Shown here: piece after piece, positions 50,193 through 59,566 of the stretch
Layout of the letters: each line of letters begins with the position of its first letter
How positions within the stretch are numbered: position 1 is the stretch's first letter
DNA from: Rhizobium sp. RU20A
GTDB taxonomy: Bacteria > Pseudomonadota > Alphaproteobacteria > Rhizobiales > Rhizobiaceae
Direction of reading: 5' to 3'
Length of the DNA: 64,000 nt
Assembly (NCBI RefSeq): GCF_900155885.1
Contig: NZ_FTMB01000001.1
Span: forward strand, 1,736,001 to 1,800,000
The notes under the pieces: generated by a model
Told to the model about the DNA's origin: nothing
Seen by the model: only the letters and a program-made list of their open reading frames with translations
Databases searched by the model: none
Program-made: the position numbers and the translations under genes

Positions 50193-51539
50193 ATGAGCGA
50201 AAGCCTGTTTCCAACCCGTTGGGCCGAGGATCGGCCTCCATCGCTGGAGAAGTTCACATCGGACTTCGCCGACGACTACGCGTGTGCGGAATACCTGGCC
50301 AAGAAACGGTGGCGCAGCGGCTTCAAATGCCCGAAGTGTGGCGGCAACCGGGCCTGGCGGCTTGAGGCACGGCCATGGGTCTGGGAATGTCAGGGCGTTC
50401 GGGAGGATGCCAAGGGTCAACGGACGAGGACCGGCTGCCGTCATCAGACCTCGCTGATCGCGGGAACGGTCATGCACGGAACACATCTTCCGTTGCGCAA
50501 GTGGTTCCTGGCCGCCTACCTCATGGCGACCCATTCAAACGGTATGTCAGCCCTCCAACTTCAGGCCAAGCTCGGCATCGTCAGCTACAAGGCGGCCTGG
50601 CTCCTCCTCCACAAGCTCCGTCGCGCCATGGTCAATCCGGAGCGGCGACCGTTGAGCGGCGTCGTCGAGATGGACGAGACCAACGTGCCGTACCGCAAGA
50701 AGACGGACCCCGTCACAGGAGGACAAGGCCGTAGCCGCATAGGGAAGATGGTGCTCGTCGGCGCGGTCGAGATTGTCGATAAACACTATCCAGGCCGCAT
50801 GCGGTTGCAGCGTGTCCAGGTCGCGGATCGCGAGACGCTGCAGCGGTTCATCGCCCAGAACACCGTTCGCGGGACACAGATCATCACCGACGGCTACAGC
50901 GCCTACGAACGGCCGCCTGAGCGGAAACACAAGGCGCATAACCTGAGTGCTAAGAATGCGATGCCAGCCCATATCGTGCTGAAGTGGGTTCATCGCATCT
51001 TCTCCAACTTCAAGCGCTGGGCCATGGGTACGTATCATGGCCTTCGTGAGAAACACGTCGACATCTACTGCAACGAATTCGTCTTCCGATGGAACCGCCG
51101 CCGAAGCTTCCAGACATCCATCGACACCCTTCTATGCCTTGGCCAGAAGATCGGCCCCATCACATGGCGCGGCATCGTCGGGGACACCCGCAAGTGGAAA
51201 CAAGAGCACCGTACGCAGGTGCTGAAGATGGTTGATCCCAAGCGGCTGAAACGCGCCCAGGAATACGCCTTCGAGAACGGCATGGACATCTTCGACGCTC
51301 TGGACGACATCCGACGTGACGAGGAACGGCATAAGTATTTCCGTCGCGAGCCAATGCGCCCAGCGCTACCGCCACGGAGACCAGGCGAGGAACACAACAC
51401 CCGCCGATATATTCATCCGCCGAGCCTGGCACCGGCGGAGATCGCCGCTGGGTATCTGCGCCACATCCCCGTCGGCTCCAAACTCACGTCACCGCGATTG
51501 AAGTCGCCTGTGGACGGAAGAGCCAAAGCCTCGGCCTAG
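50193..51539 (+). CDS. IS1595-family transposase (ISXO2-like)
   Basis: A 448-residue DDE-type transposase. An N-terminal zinc ribbon (CPKCGG at residues 46-51, then C66 and a Cys in RTGCRHQTS) is typical of IS1595. The catalytic core has VVEMDETNVPY near 167-177 and ITDGYSAYE near 231-239, then HRIFSNFKRWAMGTYHG and EFVFRWNRR, the conserved C-terminal motifs of the ISXO2-like domain. I use ATG 50193; the frame opens at GTG 50163. No frameshift is seen, so it should be active. Confidence 0.92.
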   Translation: MSESLFPTRWAEDRPPSLEKFTSDFADDYACAEYLAKKRWRSGFKCPKCGGNRAWRLEARPWVWECQGVREDAKGQRTRTGCRHQTSLIAGTVMHGTHLPLRKWFLAAYLMATHSNGMSALQLQAKLGIVSYKAAWLLLHKLRRAMVNPERRPLSGVVEMDETNVPYRKKTDPVTGGQGRSRIGKMVLVGAVEIVDKHYPGRMRLQRVQVADRETLQRFIAQNTVRGTQIITDGYSAYERPPERKHKAHNLSAKNAMPAHIVLKWVHRIFSNFKRWAMGTYHGLREKHVDIYCNEFVFRWNRRRSFQTSIDTLLCLGQKIGPITWRGIVGDTRKWKQEHRTQVLKMVDPKRLKRAQEYAFENGMDIFDALDDIRRDEERHKYFRREPMRPALPPRRPGEEHNTRRYIHPPSLAPAEIAAGYLRHIPVGSKLTSPRLKSPVDGRAKASA

Positions 51540-51607
51540 CCACCTCTCCGATCGACGCACCGCAGCGAATCTGTCCATGTCCCTAGTGAAGCTGGGGGCC
51601 GAAGGAC

Positions 51608-51630
51608 TTCTTTGCACTTTGTGCAAAGAA
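51608..51630. repeat. 10-bp hairpin inside the IS after the transposase gene
   Basis: TTCTTTGCAC, loop TTT, GTGCAAAGAA: a perfect inverted repeat about 68 bp past the transposase stop. No T-run follows. It may be an RNA 3' structure or a transposition control site. Confidence 0.45.
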
Positions 51631-51731
51631 CGCGGCATCTCGAATAGCAGACCTTCGACCTTGTTTTGCTACCAATGATAGAGATCGCCTCCTGAATTTA
51701 AGAGGTGCCTAATTCTCAATTAGTAGTGTGA

Positions 51732-51755
51732 ACCTGTGCGAACGGGATAAGCCTT
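51732..51755. repeat. IS right terminal inverted repeat
   Basis: 24 bp, the exact reverse complement of 50110-50133. Confidence 0.95.
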
Positions 51756-51763
51756 TTCATGCA
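51756..51763. repeat. Target-site duplication, right copy (TTCATGCA)
   Basis: Identical to 50102-50109. Confidence 0.9.
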
Positions 51764-52897
51764 AATGGCCTCGGCATGTTCTCTGAGAACAAGACAGCCG
51801 GATTTATTTTGGATGAGGCGTCGCGGTTTGCGGTTCCGTGCTTCTTTATCATATCCGGCTTTTTCTGGAGACCGGACCGGATCAGCGATGTCATACCGGC
51901 CTCTCTTTCAATTCTGAGAAAGATCGGCTTCTTCTTTGTTATCTGGACCATTTTCTACTTTGCGGTCGAGTTCAGCGGCATCTACCAGCCGGTCTTCACT
52001 GCAAAGCTCCGGAATTTCATCATTGCACTCGGAACAGGTGGGCCGGGATACCATCTCTGGTTCCTGCCAGCCCTTATCATGGGGTCCATATTGGTCTGGA
52101 CTTCGCTGCGTATGCTCGGCACGAAATACACGGTCATTGCGTGCGCAGCCCTGTATTCAATCGGCGTTGCCATCGGAGCCTACGGGCCGCTGATCGGGGT
52201 CAAAGTGCCCACGTTCGTCTATCGCAACGGCATTTTCGAAGCGCCTTTGCTGCTCCTGTGCGGATACCTCATGCAGGCGAAGGCAACCTATGTCAGCCGA
52301 CTGTGGTTCTTCTTGCTCGCCGTTGCAGGCATGATCCTGCATCTGCTGGAGGGTGGATTGACGGGAAAATTCCCGTCGGGCCACGATTATTCGTTCGGGA
52401 CCCTGTTCTTCGCCATCGGTCTTTTCGGCCTGTTCAGGACATTGTCGGCTCCGGTCGGGCGATGGGGCGCAGACGTGCTCGGCGCCTACCTGATCCACCT
52501 CTTCCTCATCCGCATCGTGAACGAGACCTTCAGTTTCTCGAACATCGGCAGCGCCTTGTTTGCAACGCTCTGCGCGGCAGTCCTGTCGCTTCTCATTTCA
52601 CGGGCCATGAAGATGACGGCCGTGACGCGGCGGCTAGTCACCCCTTGATCCATCGACGAATTGAACCATGGCCGGCTTGACGAAAACCGCGCGCAGAACG
52701 GCGCGAGACAAGACGATATCCGCGCGCCCGCAGGGCCTTCTCGCGAGGTCTTCTGGAAAAACCGGCCGCGGCCGCGGTTAACCACACCGCCTGACGCCCT
52801 GCGGCCATAATGAGAAATGCCTTGCACAGGAGGTGATTTGCGGTATCTTCCCGGCTGATTTTGAACGTTTTATATTTTGTTAATTGTTGAGGCCGTT

Positions 52898-53695
52898 ATG
52901 ATTTTAGACGGATTTAATCTCACCAATATTGGTGGCATGAATATCACGACCCTTTCACGGAAAGGGATTACCAAGGCTCTGGTCGAGGATTGCCTGGCAC
53001 GAAACGCGGAGACGGACGGTTCCAAGCCGAAAGTTCTCTTCGACGTGAATGGCCAGGGGCTTTCGCTTTATCACACCAACGCATCCTTTCGCTCTGCGAT
53101 GCAGCAAGCGGACATGATCCATGCCGATGGCGGCTTCCTCGTCACGCTTTCAAAGTTCTTCAAGGGGCCGGCCATCGAAGAGCGCAGCGCGACGACGGAT
53201 TTGATTCACGACATCGCTGCGGAATGCGTCGCCAAGGGCCTATCCTTCTACCTGCTCGGTGGGGAGGAGGAACTCAACAGGGATTGCGCGATCATCCTTC
53301 AGAAGATGTATCCTTCCCTGCGCATCGTTGGGCGTCGGAACGGATACTTCACGGCCGCAGAGGAAGCGGACGTCGTTGCGGACATTAACCGCGCAAATCC
53401 CGATTTTCTTTGGGTCGGCATGGGCAAGCCTCGCGAGCAGACCATCTCGATACGCTGGAAGACCATGGTCAATGCCCGCTGGATCGTGACATGCGGCGGC
53501 TGCTACAACTTCATCACGGGTGGATACACGCGCGCGCCCCTGTGGATGCAGAACGCGAATCTGGAATTTGTCTATCGCGCTGCAACGAACCCGAGAACAC
53601 ATCTCTGGCGATATCTGGTGACCTCGCCGCATGCTCTGTGGATTGCCCTCACGGTCCGCGACAAGAACAACTCTCGGAACGATTTCAGCAAATGA
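52898..53695 (+). CDS. WecG/TagA/CpsF-family glycosyltransferase
   Basis: A 265-residue cytoplasmic or peripheral GT26-type enzyme that transfers a sugar (often N-acetylmannosamine or glucose) to a lipid-linked precursor. Family signs are VNGQGLSLYHTN near residues 46-57, the ADGG motif in DMIHADGGFLV near 69-79, GLSFYLLGGEEE near 112-123, and PDFLWVGMGKPREQ near 167-180. TGAGG precedes ATG 52898. Its stop overlaps the next start (ATGA). It opens a four-gene polysaccharide operon. About 250 bp before it show no gene. Confidence 0.88.
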   Translation: MILDGFNLTNIGGMNITTLSRKGITKALVEDCLARNAETDGSKPKVLFDVNGQGLSLYHTNASFRSAMQQADMIHADGGFLVTLSKFFKGPAIEERSATTDLIHDIAAECVAKGLSFYLLGGEEELNRDCAIILQKMYPSLRIVGRRNGYFTAAEEADVVADINRANPDFLWVGMGKPREQTISIRWKTMVNARWIVTCGGCYNFITGGYTRAPLWMQNANLEFVYRAATNPRTHLWRYLVTSPHALWIALTVRDKNNSRNDFSK

Positions 53696-54786
53696 CAGAC
53701 AAGATCCTTTTTCTGTGCACCCAGAAAGAAGCGGGCGGCGTCCAGACGCGCGCCACGCAGATGCAGGCCTCCATGGCGCAATTGGGATATGACACGGATG
53801 TCGTCTTCCTTTACGCAAAGCGTGAGCCGTTCCCGCCGAATGTGAACCACATTTCGCTGCTGCCGCATCCACCCCGCGGCGTTGCGGATATGATCCGGAT
53901 TTTCTGGCGCCTCTTCAAGTACATGCTCTCGAACAGGCCCAAAGCGGTCGTGGGCTTCGCACACTACGCCTCACCCATCGCGGCCATTTTCGGCTTCATG
54001 ACCGGCGCCAGGACCCGCATTGCCACCCAGACCAATCCGATCTCGTCCGTTCCGAAAATCGGCCGGGTCCTTGACTACATCTGCGGCATGACCGGCCTTT
54101 TCACGTCAAATATTTCGGCCTCGAAAGCGGTCCTCAACGGCTTCGCCGACTATCCCGCACGCTACAAGTCGCGGCTGAAGCTGATCTATAACGGCGTCCA
54201 GTCGCGCGTATCGCCTTTGAGCAAGGCAGAAAGCCGTCAAACATTCGGCCTCAGCGACACGATCAAGCTGATGGTGTGTTGCGGCAGGTTGTCCCAGCAG
54301 AAGAACCACGTGTTTCTGCTGCAGATTCTTGCAGAGTTGCCGGATGTCCATCTCGCAATCCTCGGCGATGGCGAACTGCGCCAGACAATCGAAGACGAGG
54401 CGACACGGCTGGGTGTGCGTGACCGCCTGCATCTCGTTGGTGAACTGCCGGCAAAGGAAGTGGGACGCTTTCTCAGGGCGGGCGACGTCTTCGTGTTTCC
54501 ATCGCGGTTCGAGGCCTTCGGCTTGGCGCTTGCAGAAGCCATGCTTGAGGGCCTGCCCGTTGTAACGTCAAACCATCCAGCCCTCATGGAAGTGGTCGGC
54601 GAGGCAGGGTTCGTTTTGCCGCTTGAGAAGGAAGAGTGGAAATCGGCTGTTGAGCGCCTGACCAGCGATGCTGACCTGCGCGAGGAGATGGGACTGAAGG
54701 CCCGCGCGCAAGCCAAGAAATTCACTTACGAGGCGATGTTCGCAGGCTATCTGAACGAAATCGTGGGCTCGAACGGCAAGGGTTGA
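53692..54786 (+). CDS. Glycosyltransferase family 4 (GT-B fold)
   Basis: A 364-residue retaining glycosyltransferase. The N-terminal Rossmann half begins MTDKILFLCTQKEAGGVQTRA, with the Gly of the acceptor loop. The C-terminal half has VCCGRLSQQKNHVFLLQI near 194-211, AILGDGELRQTIE, and the donor-binding FPSRFEAFGLALAEAMLEG near 269-287 containing the E-x7-E pattern. It adds one sugar to the growing repeat unit. It overlaps the WecG-like gene by 4 bp and the next gene follows after 2 bp. Confidence 0.9.
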   Translation: MTDKILFLCTQKEAGGVQTRATQMQASMAQLGYDTDVVFLYAKREPFPPNVNHISLLPHPPRGVADMIRIFWRLFKYMLSNRPKAVVGFAHYASPIAAIFGFMTGARTRIATQTNPISSVPKIGRVLDYICGMTGLFTSNISASKAVLNGFADYPARYKSRLKLIYNGVQSRVSPLSKAESRQTFGLSDTIKLMVCCGRLSQQKNHVFLLQILAELPDVHLAILGDGELRQTIEDEATRLGVRDRLHLVGELPAKEVGRFLRAGDVFVFPSRFEAFGLALAEAMLEGLPVVTSNHPALMEVVGEAGFVLPLEKEEWKSAVERLTSDADLREEMGLKARAQAKKFTYEAMFAGYLNEIVGSNGKG

Positions 54787-54788
54787 CA

Positions 54789-55646
54789 ATGCACCCGTTG
54801 ATCAGAAAACTCGTCCGCGCGCCCAAGACGGCCTTTGAACAGATCTCCGCCGCCGCACTGCAGAGGTCGGTTGCAAAAACAGATCTTTCGAAGATAAAGG
54901 CACGCCCGCACCGCCTTCCTGGCAGGCTGATTGTATCGCTGACATCGTACCCGCCGCGCTACAAGCACCTCTATTACACGCTGATGTGTCTTCTTTCCCA
55001 GACGGTCAAGGCCGACGACCTGATCCTGTGGGTTTCAGAGAGCGATGAAAAGCAGCTCACTCCGGAAATCCGGTCGTTGCAGGCCCATGGACTGACAATC
55101 GGCATCTGCAAGGATTACAAGTCCTACAACAAGATCGTCCATACGCTGGAGGCCTATCCGGATGCCTTCATCGTGACCGTGGACGACGACCTGTACTACC
55201 GCCCGACTCTGCTGGAAGAGCTTCTGCAGCATTACAAGGGTGATCCCCACACGATCATTTGCCATCGCTGCCATCGCGTGAAGCTCGGGCCTGACGGCAC
55301 GCCGGAACCCTATGCCGCCTGGGACTATAACATTTCCGCCTCTGCACCGAACTGGGATGTCTTTCCCACCGGGGTCGGGGGCATTCTCTATCCTCCGGGC
55401 TCCCTTCCAAAGGAAACCCTGGATAGTCAGACCTTCACCAAAATCTGTGCCAGTGCGGACGATGTCTGGCTTTACTGGATGGCGCTGCGCAATGGGAGCC
55501 TGTTCACGAAAGTCGGCCCCCCCAGACCGGTCCGGGCATGGCCGAGTTCACAGAAGATCGGCTTGCACCGGCTCAATACGCTTGGCGTGAACCAGAACGA
55601 TACCAATATCGCGCGCATGCTCGAACATTTCGGTAAGCCGTTTTGA
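54789..55646 (+). CDS. Glycosyltransferase of GT-A type
   Basis: A 285-residue protein. After a basic N-terminus, RLIVSLTSYPPRYKHLYYTL (about residues 46-65) resembles the start of GT-A fold enzymes. IVTVDDDLYYRP near 129-140 has the metal-binding DxD (DDD). A C-terminal basic region follows (GPPRPVRAWPSSQKIGLHRL). The sugar donor is unknown. An ATG is chosen over the upstream TTG 54783. It overlaps the flippase start (TTGA) and lies in the operon with two other transferases. Confidence 0.8.
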   Translation: MHPLIRKLVRAPKTAFEQISAAALQRSVAKTDLSKIKARPHRLPGRLIVSLTSYPPRYKHLYYTLMCLLSQTVKADDLILWVSESDEKQLTPEIRSLQAHGLTIGICKDYKSYNKIVHTLEAYPDAFIVTVDDDLYYRPTLLEELLQHYKGDPHTIICHRCHRVKLGPDGTPEPYAAWDYNISASAPNWDVFPTGVGGILYPPGSLPKETLDSQTFTKICASADDVWLYWMALRNGSLFTKVGPPRPVRAWPSSQKIGLHRLNTLGVNQNDTNIARMLEHFGKPF

Positions 55647-57106
55647 CCGGGTCGCTCAGAGATCGCTCCTTCGTCGCCGTTCGATGGTCCGCGCTGTCGA
55701 TGCTGGGAAAGGCAATCATTGCGTTTTTGCAGTTGATGCTTCTGGCTCGAATCCTCACGCCGGCCCAGATCGGCCTTCTCGCGCTGACGCTGACCGTGAC
55801 GAACACGGCGCAGATGATCTCGGACATCGGCATCAGCAATGCCCTCATCCACTTTTCAGACCAGACCGAAAACGAGTTGCGGAGTCTTTACTGGCTGAAT
55901 CTGCTGACCGGCTTCATCATCACCGTCATCGTCGCGCTGCTGTCCGAACCGATCGCAGCATTCTACCGAGCGCCCGAAATCGTTCCTCTTCTTCTGCTGG
56001 CGAGCATCTACTTTGTGGTCTGGGCCTCAGCGCAGCAGTTCAGGGTTCTGGCGGAACGCGATCTGGATATCTCGACACTGGCGAAGATCGAGCTGCTGTC
56101 GTTCTTCCTCGGCTTCTGCATCACCATCAGCCTGGCTCACCGTCTCGGCCCGATGGCTGTCGTGCTGGGTTTCATTGCCAATGCCGTCATCAATTCCGGC
56201 CTGGTCTGGGTTTTCCTTCGGAAAAACTTCTCCTTTGCTCCCCGGCTCCGCTTCAACGAGGTTTCTCGATACGTTCTTTACGGCGTGAAAATTCTGCTGA
56301 CGAACGTTGTGAATACGTTCTCGCTACAGTCCGATGTCATCGTCGTCGGCCGCGTCTTCGGCAGTTCGACTCTCGGCCTGTATTCACAGCCCCGCGAATT
56401 CGGCCTCAGAATCATGTTTGTGATCAACCCGATCATCACACGTGTCGCATTCCCGCTGATGGCCAAGGCAAAGGACGATCGCGGCCACATCCAGCGGATC
56501 TATCACAAGACGCTCAGAATGACGGCGTCCATCAACTTCCCGATCTATTTCTTCATTGCAGTCTTTGCTGAAGATGTGACGGCGATCGTCCTCGGGCCTC
56601 AGTGGCAGCAGGCTGCCGGCTTGATGAGGCTGTTTGCCATATGGTGCGCCTTCCGCTCCGTCGGAAATCCAAGCAGCAGCCTCCTGTTCTCGACCGGCCA
56701 CACGACACGCGCCCTGATGTCGGCAACCCTGGTCATGCTTTCGCTGTTCGGACTTGCCTGGATCGGTTCGTCCTTCAGCCATGAAGCCGTCATCTATCTC
56801 ATGATTGGGTTCTACATCTTCCTGATCCCGGCGTTTTGGGCCGGCCTCGTCAGACCCGTCTGTGGAAGCTCGTTCTGGAATTATCACAAGCAAGTGATCA
56901 TCCCCGCGGTTTGTGCCTCCTGTGCCGCGGTTGTCGCATTCTTTGCGACGCGGTATCTTGACCCCGGTTTCATAAGGCTCGGTGTGGGTGGCTCCGTCGG
57001 GGGGCTCGTCTATCTGGCTTCGAGCTACATCATCAATCGCGAATGGCTCGACGAAATGGTCGAATTCGCATTGAAGCGAAAACGCCGTCGCGGCGACGCA
57101 AGCTAA
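55643..57106 (+). CDS. Polysaccharide flippase (Wzx/MOP superfamily)
   Basis: A 487-residue inner-membrane protein with about 12-14 helices that would flip lipid-linked repeat units to the periplasm. The N-terminus (SFVAVRWSALSMLGKAIIAF) and GLYSQPREFGLRIMF near 253-267 fit the polysaccharide-synthase/RfbX group. A long hydrophobic C-terminus ends in a basic tail. The start is a TTG overlapping the previous stop. No polymerase gene accompanies it, except possibly the fragment after the Sel1 gene. Confidence 0.9.
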   Translation: MTGSLRDRSFVAVRWSALSMLGKAIIAFLQLMLLARILTPAQIGLLALTLTVTNTAQMISDIGISNALIHFSDQTENELRSLYWLNLLTGFIITVIVALLSEPIAAFYRAPEIVPLLLLASIYFVVWASAQQFRVLAERDLDISTLAKIELLSFFLGFCITISLAHRLGPMAVVLGFIANAVINSGLVWVFLRKNFSFAPRLRFNEVSRYVLYGVKILLTNVVNTFSLQSDVIVVGRVFGSSTLGLYSQPREFGLRIMFVINPIITRVAFPLMAKAKDDRGHIQRIYHKTLRMTASINFPIYFFIAVFAEDVTAIVLGPQWQQAAGLMRLFAIWCAFRSVGNPSSSLLFSTGHTTRALMSATLVMLSLFGLAWIGSSFSHEAVIYLMIGFYIFLIPAFWAGLVRPVCGSSFWNYHKQVIIPAVCASCAAVVAFFATRYLDPGFIRLGVGGSVGGLVYLASSYIINREWLDEMVEFALKRKRRRGDAS

Positions 57107-57175
57107 GGCTTTTTTCCAAGAATTTTAAAGTGTTAAGCCTTTTATCGACTGCATTTTAACGAAGAGGAAAAGACA

Positions 57176-58021
57176 ATGACCTTGTCTCTGAACCGTCCAT
57201 TCGTCAGACTGACCATTGCAACCGCAATCGCATTCGGTCTCCAGGCAGGATTGGCTAACGCACAGGCTCCCTCACCTCAGATTGAAGCGCTGCAGTCTGC
57301 CGCGGACAAGGGAGACGCTGAGGCCCTGCTCCGCCTCGGCTATGCCTATGAAGGCGGTAATGGCGTTGAAAAGAGCCCTGAAAAGGCATTTGACCTCTAC
57401 ACACGGGCCGTCGCAGCCGGGAATGCGGCTGCAAAGGTTGCCCTCGCAAAGGCGTATATTGCAGGGGTCGGGACAACGCCCGATGCCGCCAAGGGCGTCG
57501 CCCTGCTTCGGGAGGCGGATGAGGCCGGTCAGAGCGAAGCAGCTTTGCAACTCGGTTATCTCTACAGCGGAGGCAAGGCTGTACCGCAGGATATGCCCCT
57601 TGCGGCAAGCTACTATGAGAAGGCCGCAAAGAGCGGCAATGCGTCCGCTCAGGTTGCGCTTGGTCAGCTGTATTATAACGGCCAGGGCGTTACGATGGAC
57701 CCTCAGAAGGGGTTTGCCCTGTTCAAGCAGGCAGCCGACGCCGGAAATGTGCGCGGCCTCGTCGCGGCCGGCAAGGCCTATGCAAGCGGCTCGGGTACCA
57801 CTCAGGATCTCACGGCAAGCATAGACCTGTACAGGCAGGCCGCCGAAAAGAACGATCCCGAGGCTCTGCTCCTCCTGGGCTATGCCTATGGGGACGGCAA
57901 GGGCGTTGCGGCAAACCCGGAAGTTCCAAGGGGCGCGCGACATTCGCCCTGCTTCTTTGCTACGCCATCTTCGGCTTTTTCGAGGTGTCGGGGGGAGCAC
58001 TCCCCAGCATCGGACTCTTGA
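57176..58021 (+). pseudogene. Sel1-repeat exported protein gene, 3' end replaced
   Basis: The first about 249 codons encode a signal peptide (to about residue 29, QAGLANA) and six Sel1 repeats of about 36 residues with the usual A-x-x-x-L-G-Y-x-Y pattern (for example ALLRLGYAYEGGNG, AALQLGYLYSGGKA, ALLLLGYAYGDGKG). The next repeat breaks off after GVAANPE near 57922. The remaining about 32 residues are not Sel1-like. Another frame at that point carries a hydrophobic coding-like sequence. Sel1 proteins of polysaccharide systems are periplasmic scaffolds. The truncated product might still be made. Confidence 0.75.
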
Positions 58022-58185
58022 CGACGTTGATTTTCGTCATGGCTCTTCAAAGGCAACAAGTCGTGGCGGCAGAGCCTGAGCCGATTGCAGGGAAGGACCT
58101 GGAGCCGGCGAAGGCGCATGCGGGCTTCTCCAGCAGAAGCGTGAGGGCTTCGGTTTTGGACCATGGCGCAAAAACAAGAGAATAG
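57925..58185 (+). pseudogene. 3' remnant of a polytopic membrane protein, possibly an O-antigen polymerase
   Basis: In the frame shifted by two from the Sel1 gene, codons 57925-58182 read as a coherent membrane-protein end: two hydrophobic segments (FALLLCYAIFGFFEVSGG and SIGLLTTLIFVMALQ), then a hydrophilic tail to TAG 58185. No start with a ribosome site serves it. It abuts the point where the Sel1 repeats stop. I infer a deletion that fused two genes. Origin from a Wzy/ExoQ-type polymerase is suggested by context and topology only. Confidence 0.4.
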
Positions 58186-58242
58186 GGCCTATCATGCGGC
58201 TGTGTGCGGGGCTTCGTGATCGCGATCTGCCCCACATAACCC

Positions 58243-58273
58243 CATTGACGGGCTTGAGCCACCGGCTCAACAT
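58243..58273 (+). promoter_or_regulatory. galE promoter with a palindromic candidate operator
   Basis: TTGACG (58243-58248) can serve as -35 and ACATAT (58268-58273) as a loose -10, 19 nt apart. In the spacer lies the perfect dyad TTGAGCC, ACC, GGCTCAA (58252-58268). A regulator bound there would control galE. Confidence 0.45.
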
Positions 58274-58344
58274 ATCGTATGTAATCCAACGACTTGCAAT
58301 CGCGCGCCGCCTCCCGCGCACGCTTCTCGCTTAAAGGCAATCAG

Positions 58345-59328
58345 ATGCAAAAAACAGTCCTCGTCGTCGGCGGCGCCGGATACATCGGCTCGCACACCTG
58401 CATGATGCTGGCCAAGCGCGGCTATATCCCGGTCGTCTTCGACAATCTCTACAATGGCCACGAGGAATTCGTACGCTGGGGCATCCTCGAGCGCGGCGAC
58501 ATCCGCGATCGTGCCCGCATTGCCGAGGTGATCGCCACGCACAAGCCGGACGCCATCCTGCATTTTGCGGCCCTCATCGAGGTAGGTGAATCCGTCAAAA
58601 ACCCGCTTGCCTTCTACGAAAACAACGTCATCGGCTCACTGAACCTGCTGCAGTCGGCGATTGATGGCGGCGTGAAGCACATCGTCTTTTCCTCGACCTG
58701 CGCGACCTACGGACTTCCGGAAACGGAGACGCTGGACGAAACCCACGGACAGAAGCCGATCAATCCCTATGGCCGCACCAAATGGATCGTGGAACAGGCG
58801 ATCCGCGACTATAGCGACCTTCTGGGACTGAGCGCCGTGATCCTGCGCTATTTCAATGCTGCCGGCGCGGATTTCGAAGGCCGCATCGGCGAGTGGCACA
58901 AGCCTGAGACCCATGCCGTGCCGCTGGCGATCGAGGCGGCCATGGGACGCCGACAGGGCTTCAAGATCTTCGGTACGGATTACCCGACCCGCGACGGCAC
59001 CTGCGTACGCGACTACATACACGTGCTCGACCTCGCCGATGCCCATGTGCGCGCTGTCGATTACCTGCTGGCAGGCGGCAAGACCGAAGCCATCAATCTC
59101 GGCACCGGTGTCGGCACAACGGTCCGCGAACTGCTCGACACCATCCGAGCCGTTTCTGGACGGGATTTCACGGTGGAAGAGGCTCCACGGCGCGAGGGGG
59201 ATTCCACACTGCTGGTGGCCGACAACAAGAAGGCGGCCGCCCTTCTGGGCTGGGCGCCGCGCTACGGCATCGAGGATATCGTCCGCTCCGCCTGGAACTG
59301 GCACTCGAAGCACAACGCGCCGCATTGA
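58345..59328 (+). CDS. galE: UDP-glucose 4-epimerase
   Basis: A 327-residue short-chain dehydrogenase-type epimerase that interconverts UDP-glucose and UDP-galactose, a precursor for galactose-containing exopolysaccharides (exoB in rhizobia). NAD-binding GGAGYIGS is at residues 9-16, SSTCATYG near 112-119, and the catalytic Y142-x3-K146 in NPYGRTKWIVE. GGDSTLLVADNKKA-like sequence is near the end. ATG 58345 has AAAGG upstream. It uses the product of galU from the same window. Confidence 0.95.
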   Translation: MQKTVLVVGGAGYIGSHTCMMLAKRGYIPVVFDNLYNGHEEFVRWGILERGDIRDRARIAEVIATHKPDAILHFAALIEVGESVKNPLAFYENNVIGSLNLLQSAIDGGVKHIVFSSTCATYGLPETETLDETHGQKPINPYGRTKWIVEQAIRDYSDLLGLSAVILRYFNAAGADFEGRIGEWHKPETHAVPLAIEAAMGRRQGFKIFGTDYPTRDGTCVRDYIHVLDLADAHVRAVDYLLAGGKTEAINLGTGVGTTVRELLDTIRAVSGRDFTVEEAPRREGDSTLLVADNKKAAALLGWAPRYGIEDIVRSAWNWHSKHNAPH

Positions 59329-59566
59329 TGCGTCGAGATATGGGATTTCTGGCGCGGCAGGCCCTTTTTGCAGGCGGCACCGGACATCCCGGTCCCGGCT
59401 GTGTTAACAATAGTTTGAAGATTGGGATGGGCCGTCATGACAGTGCCGCGCCCCACCTGTAAAAGCATGGGATGAGGGTTGCACATCCGTCCCGCATCTC
59501 ACACCCGAACCCGTTTTGAATCGACATTTTATATTTTTGAAGATCATTAAGAAGGCTCGTTTTCCC

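Larger units (their letters stand above)
50110..51755 (+). mobile_element. Complete IS1595-family insertion sequence, 1646 bp
   Basis: It is bounded by 24-bp perfect terminal inverted repeats (50110-50133 and 51732-51755, outer end AAGGCTTATCCCG) and an 8-bp direct duplication of target DNA. It carries one transposase gene in the plus orientation. It is inserted in an acyltransferase gene after codon 22. Perfect ends and perfect duplication suggest a recent and perhaps still mobile insertion. Confidence 0.93.
50044..52648 (+). pseudogene. Acyltransferase 3 family gene interrupted by an IS element
   Basis: The 5' part is 50044-50109 (GTG start, 22 codons: KNSGVELLRIFAIFAVVIIH) and the 3' part is 51764-52648. 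Removing the IS and one copy of the 8-bp duplication restores one frame of 316 residues. The product would be a membrane O-acyltransferase (OafA/acyltransferase 3 type) with about ten helices, which acetylates or succinylates polysaccharides. The 5' fragment alone hits a stop at 50146 inside the IS. The 3' fragment could start at GTG 51728 inside the IS end (306 residues), keeping the His of the first helix but losing the preceding LLR segment. Confidence 0.85.
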
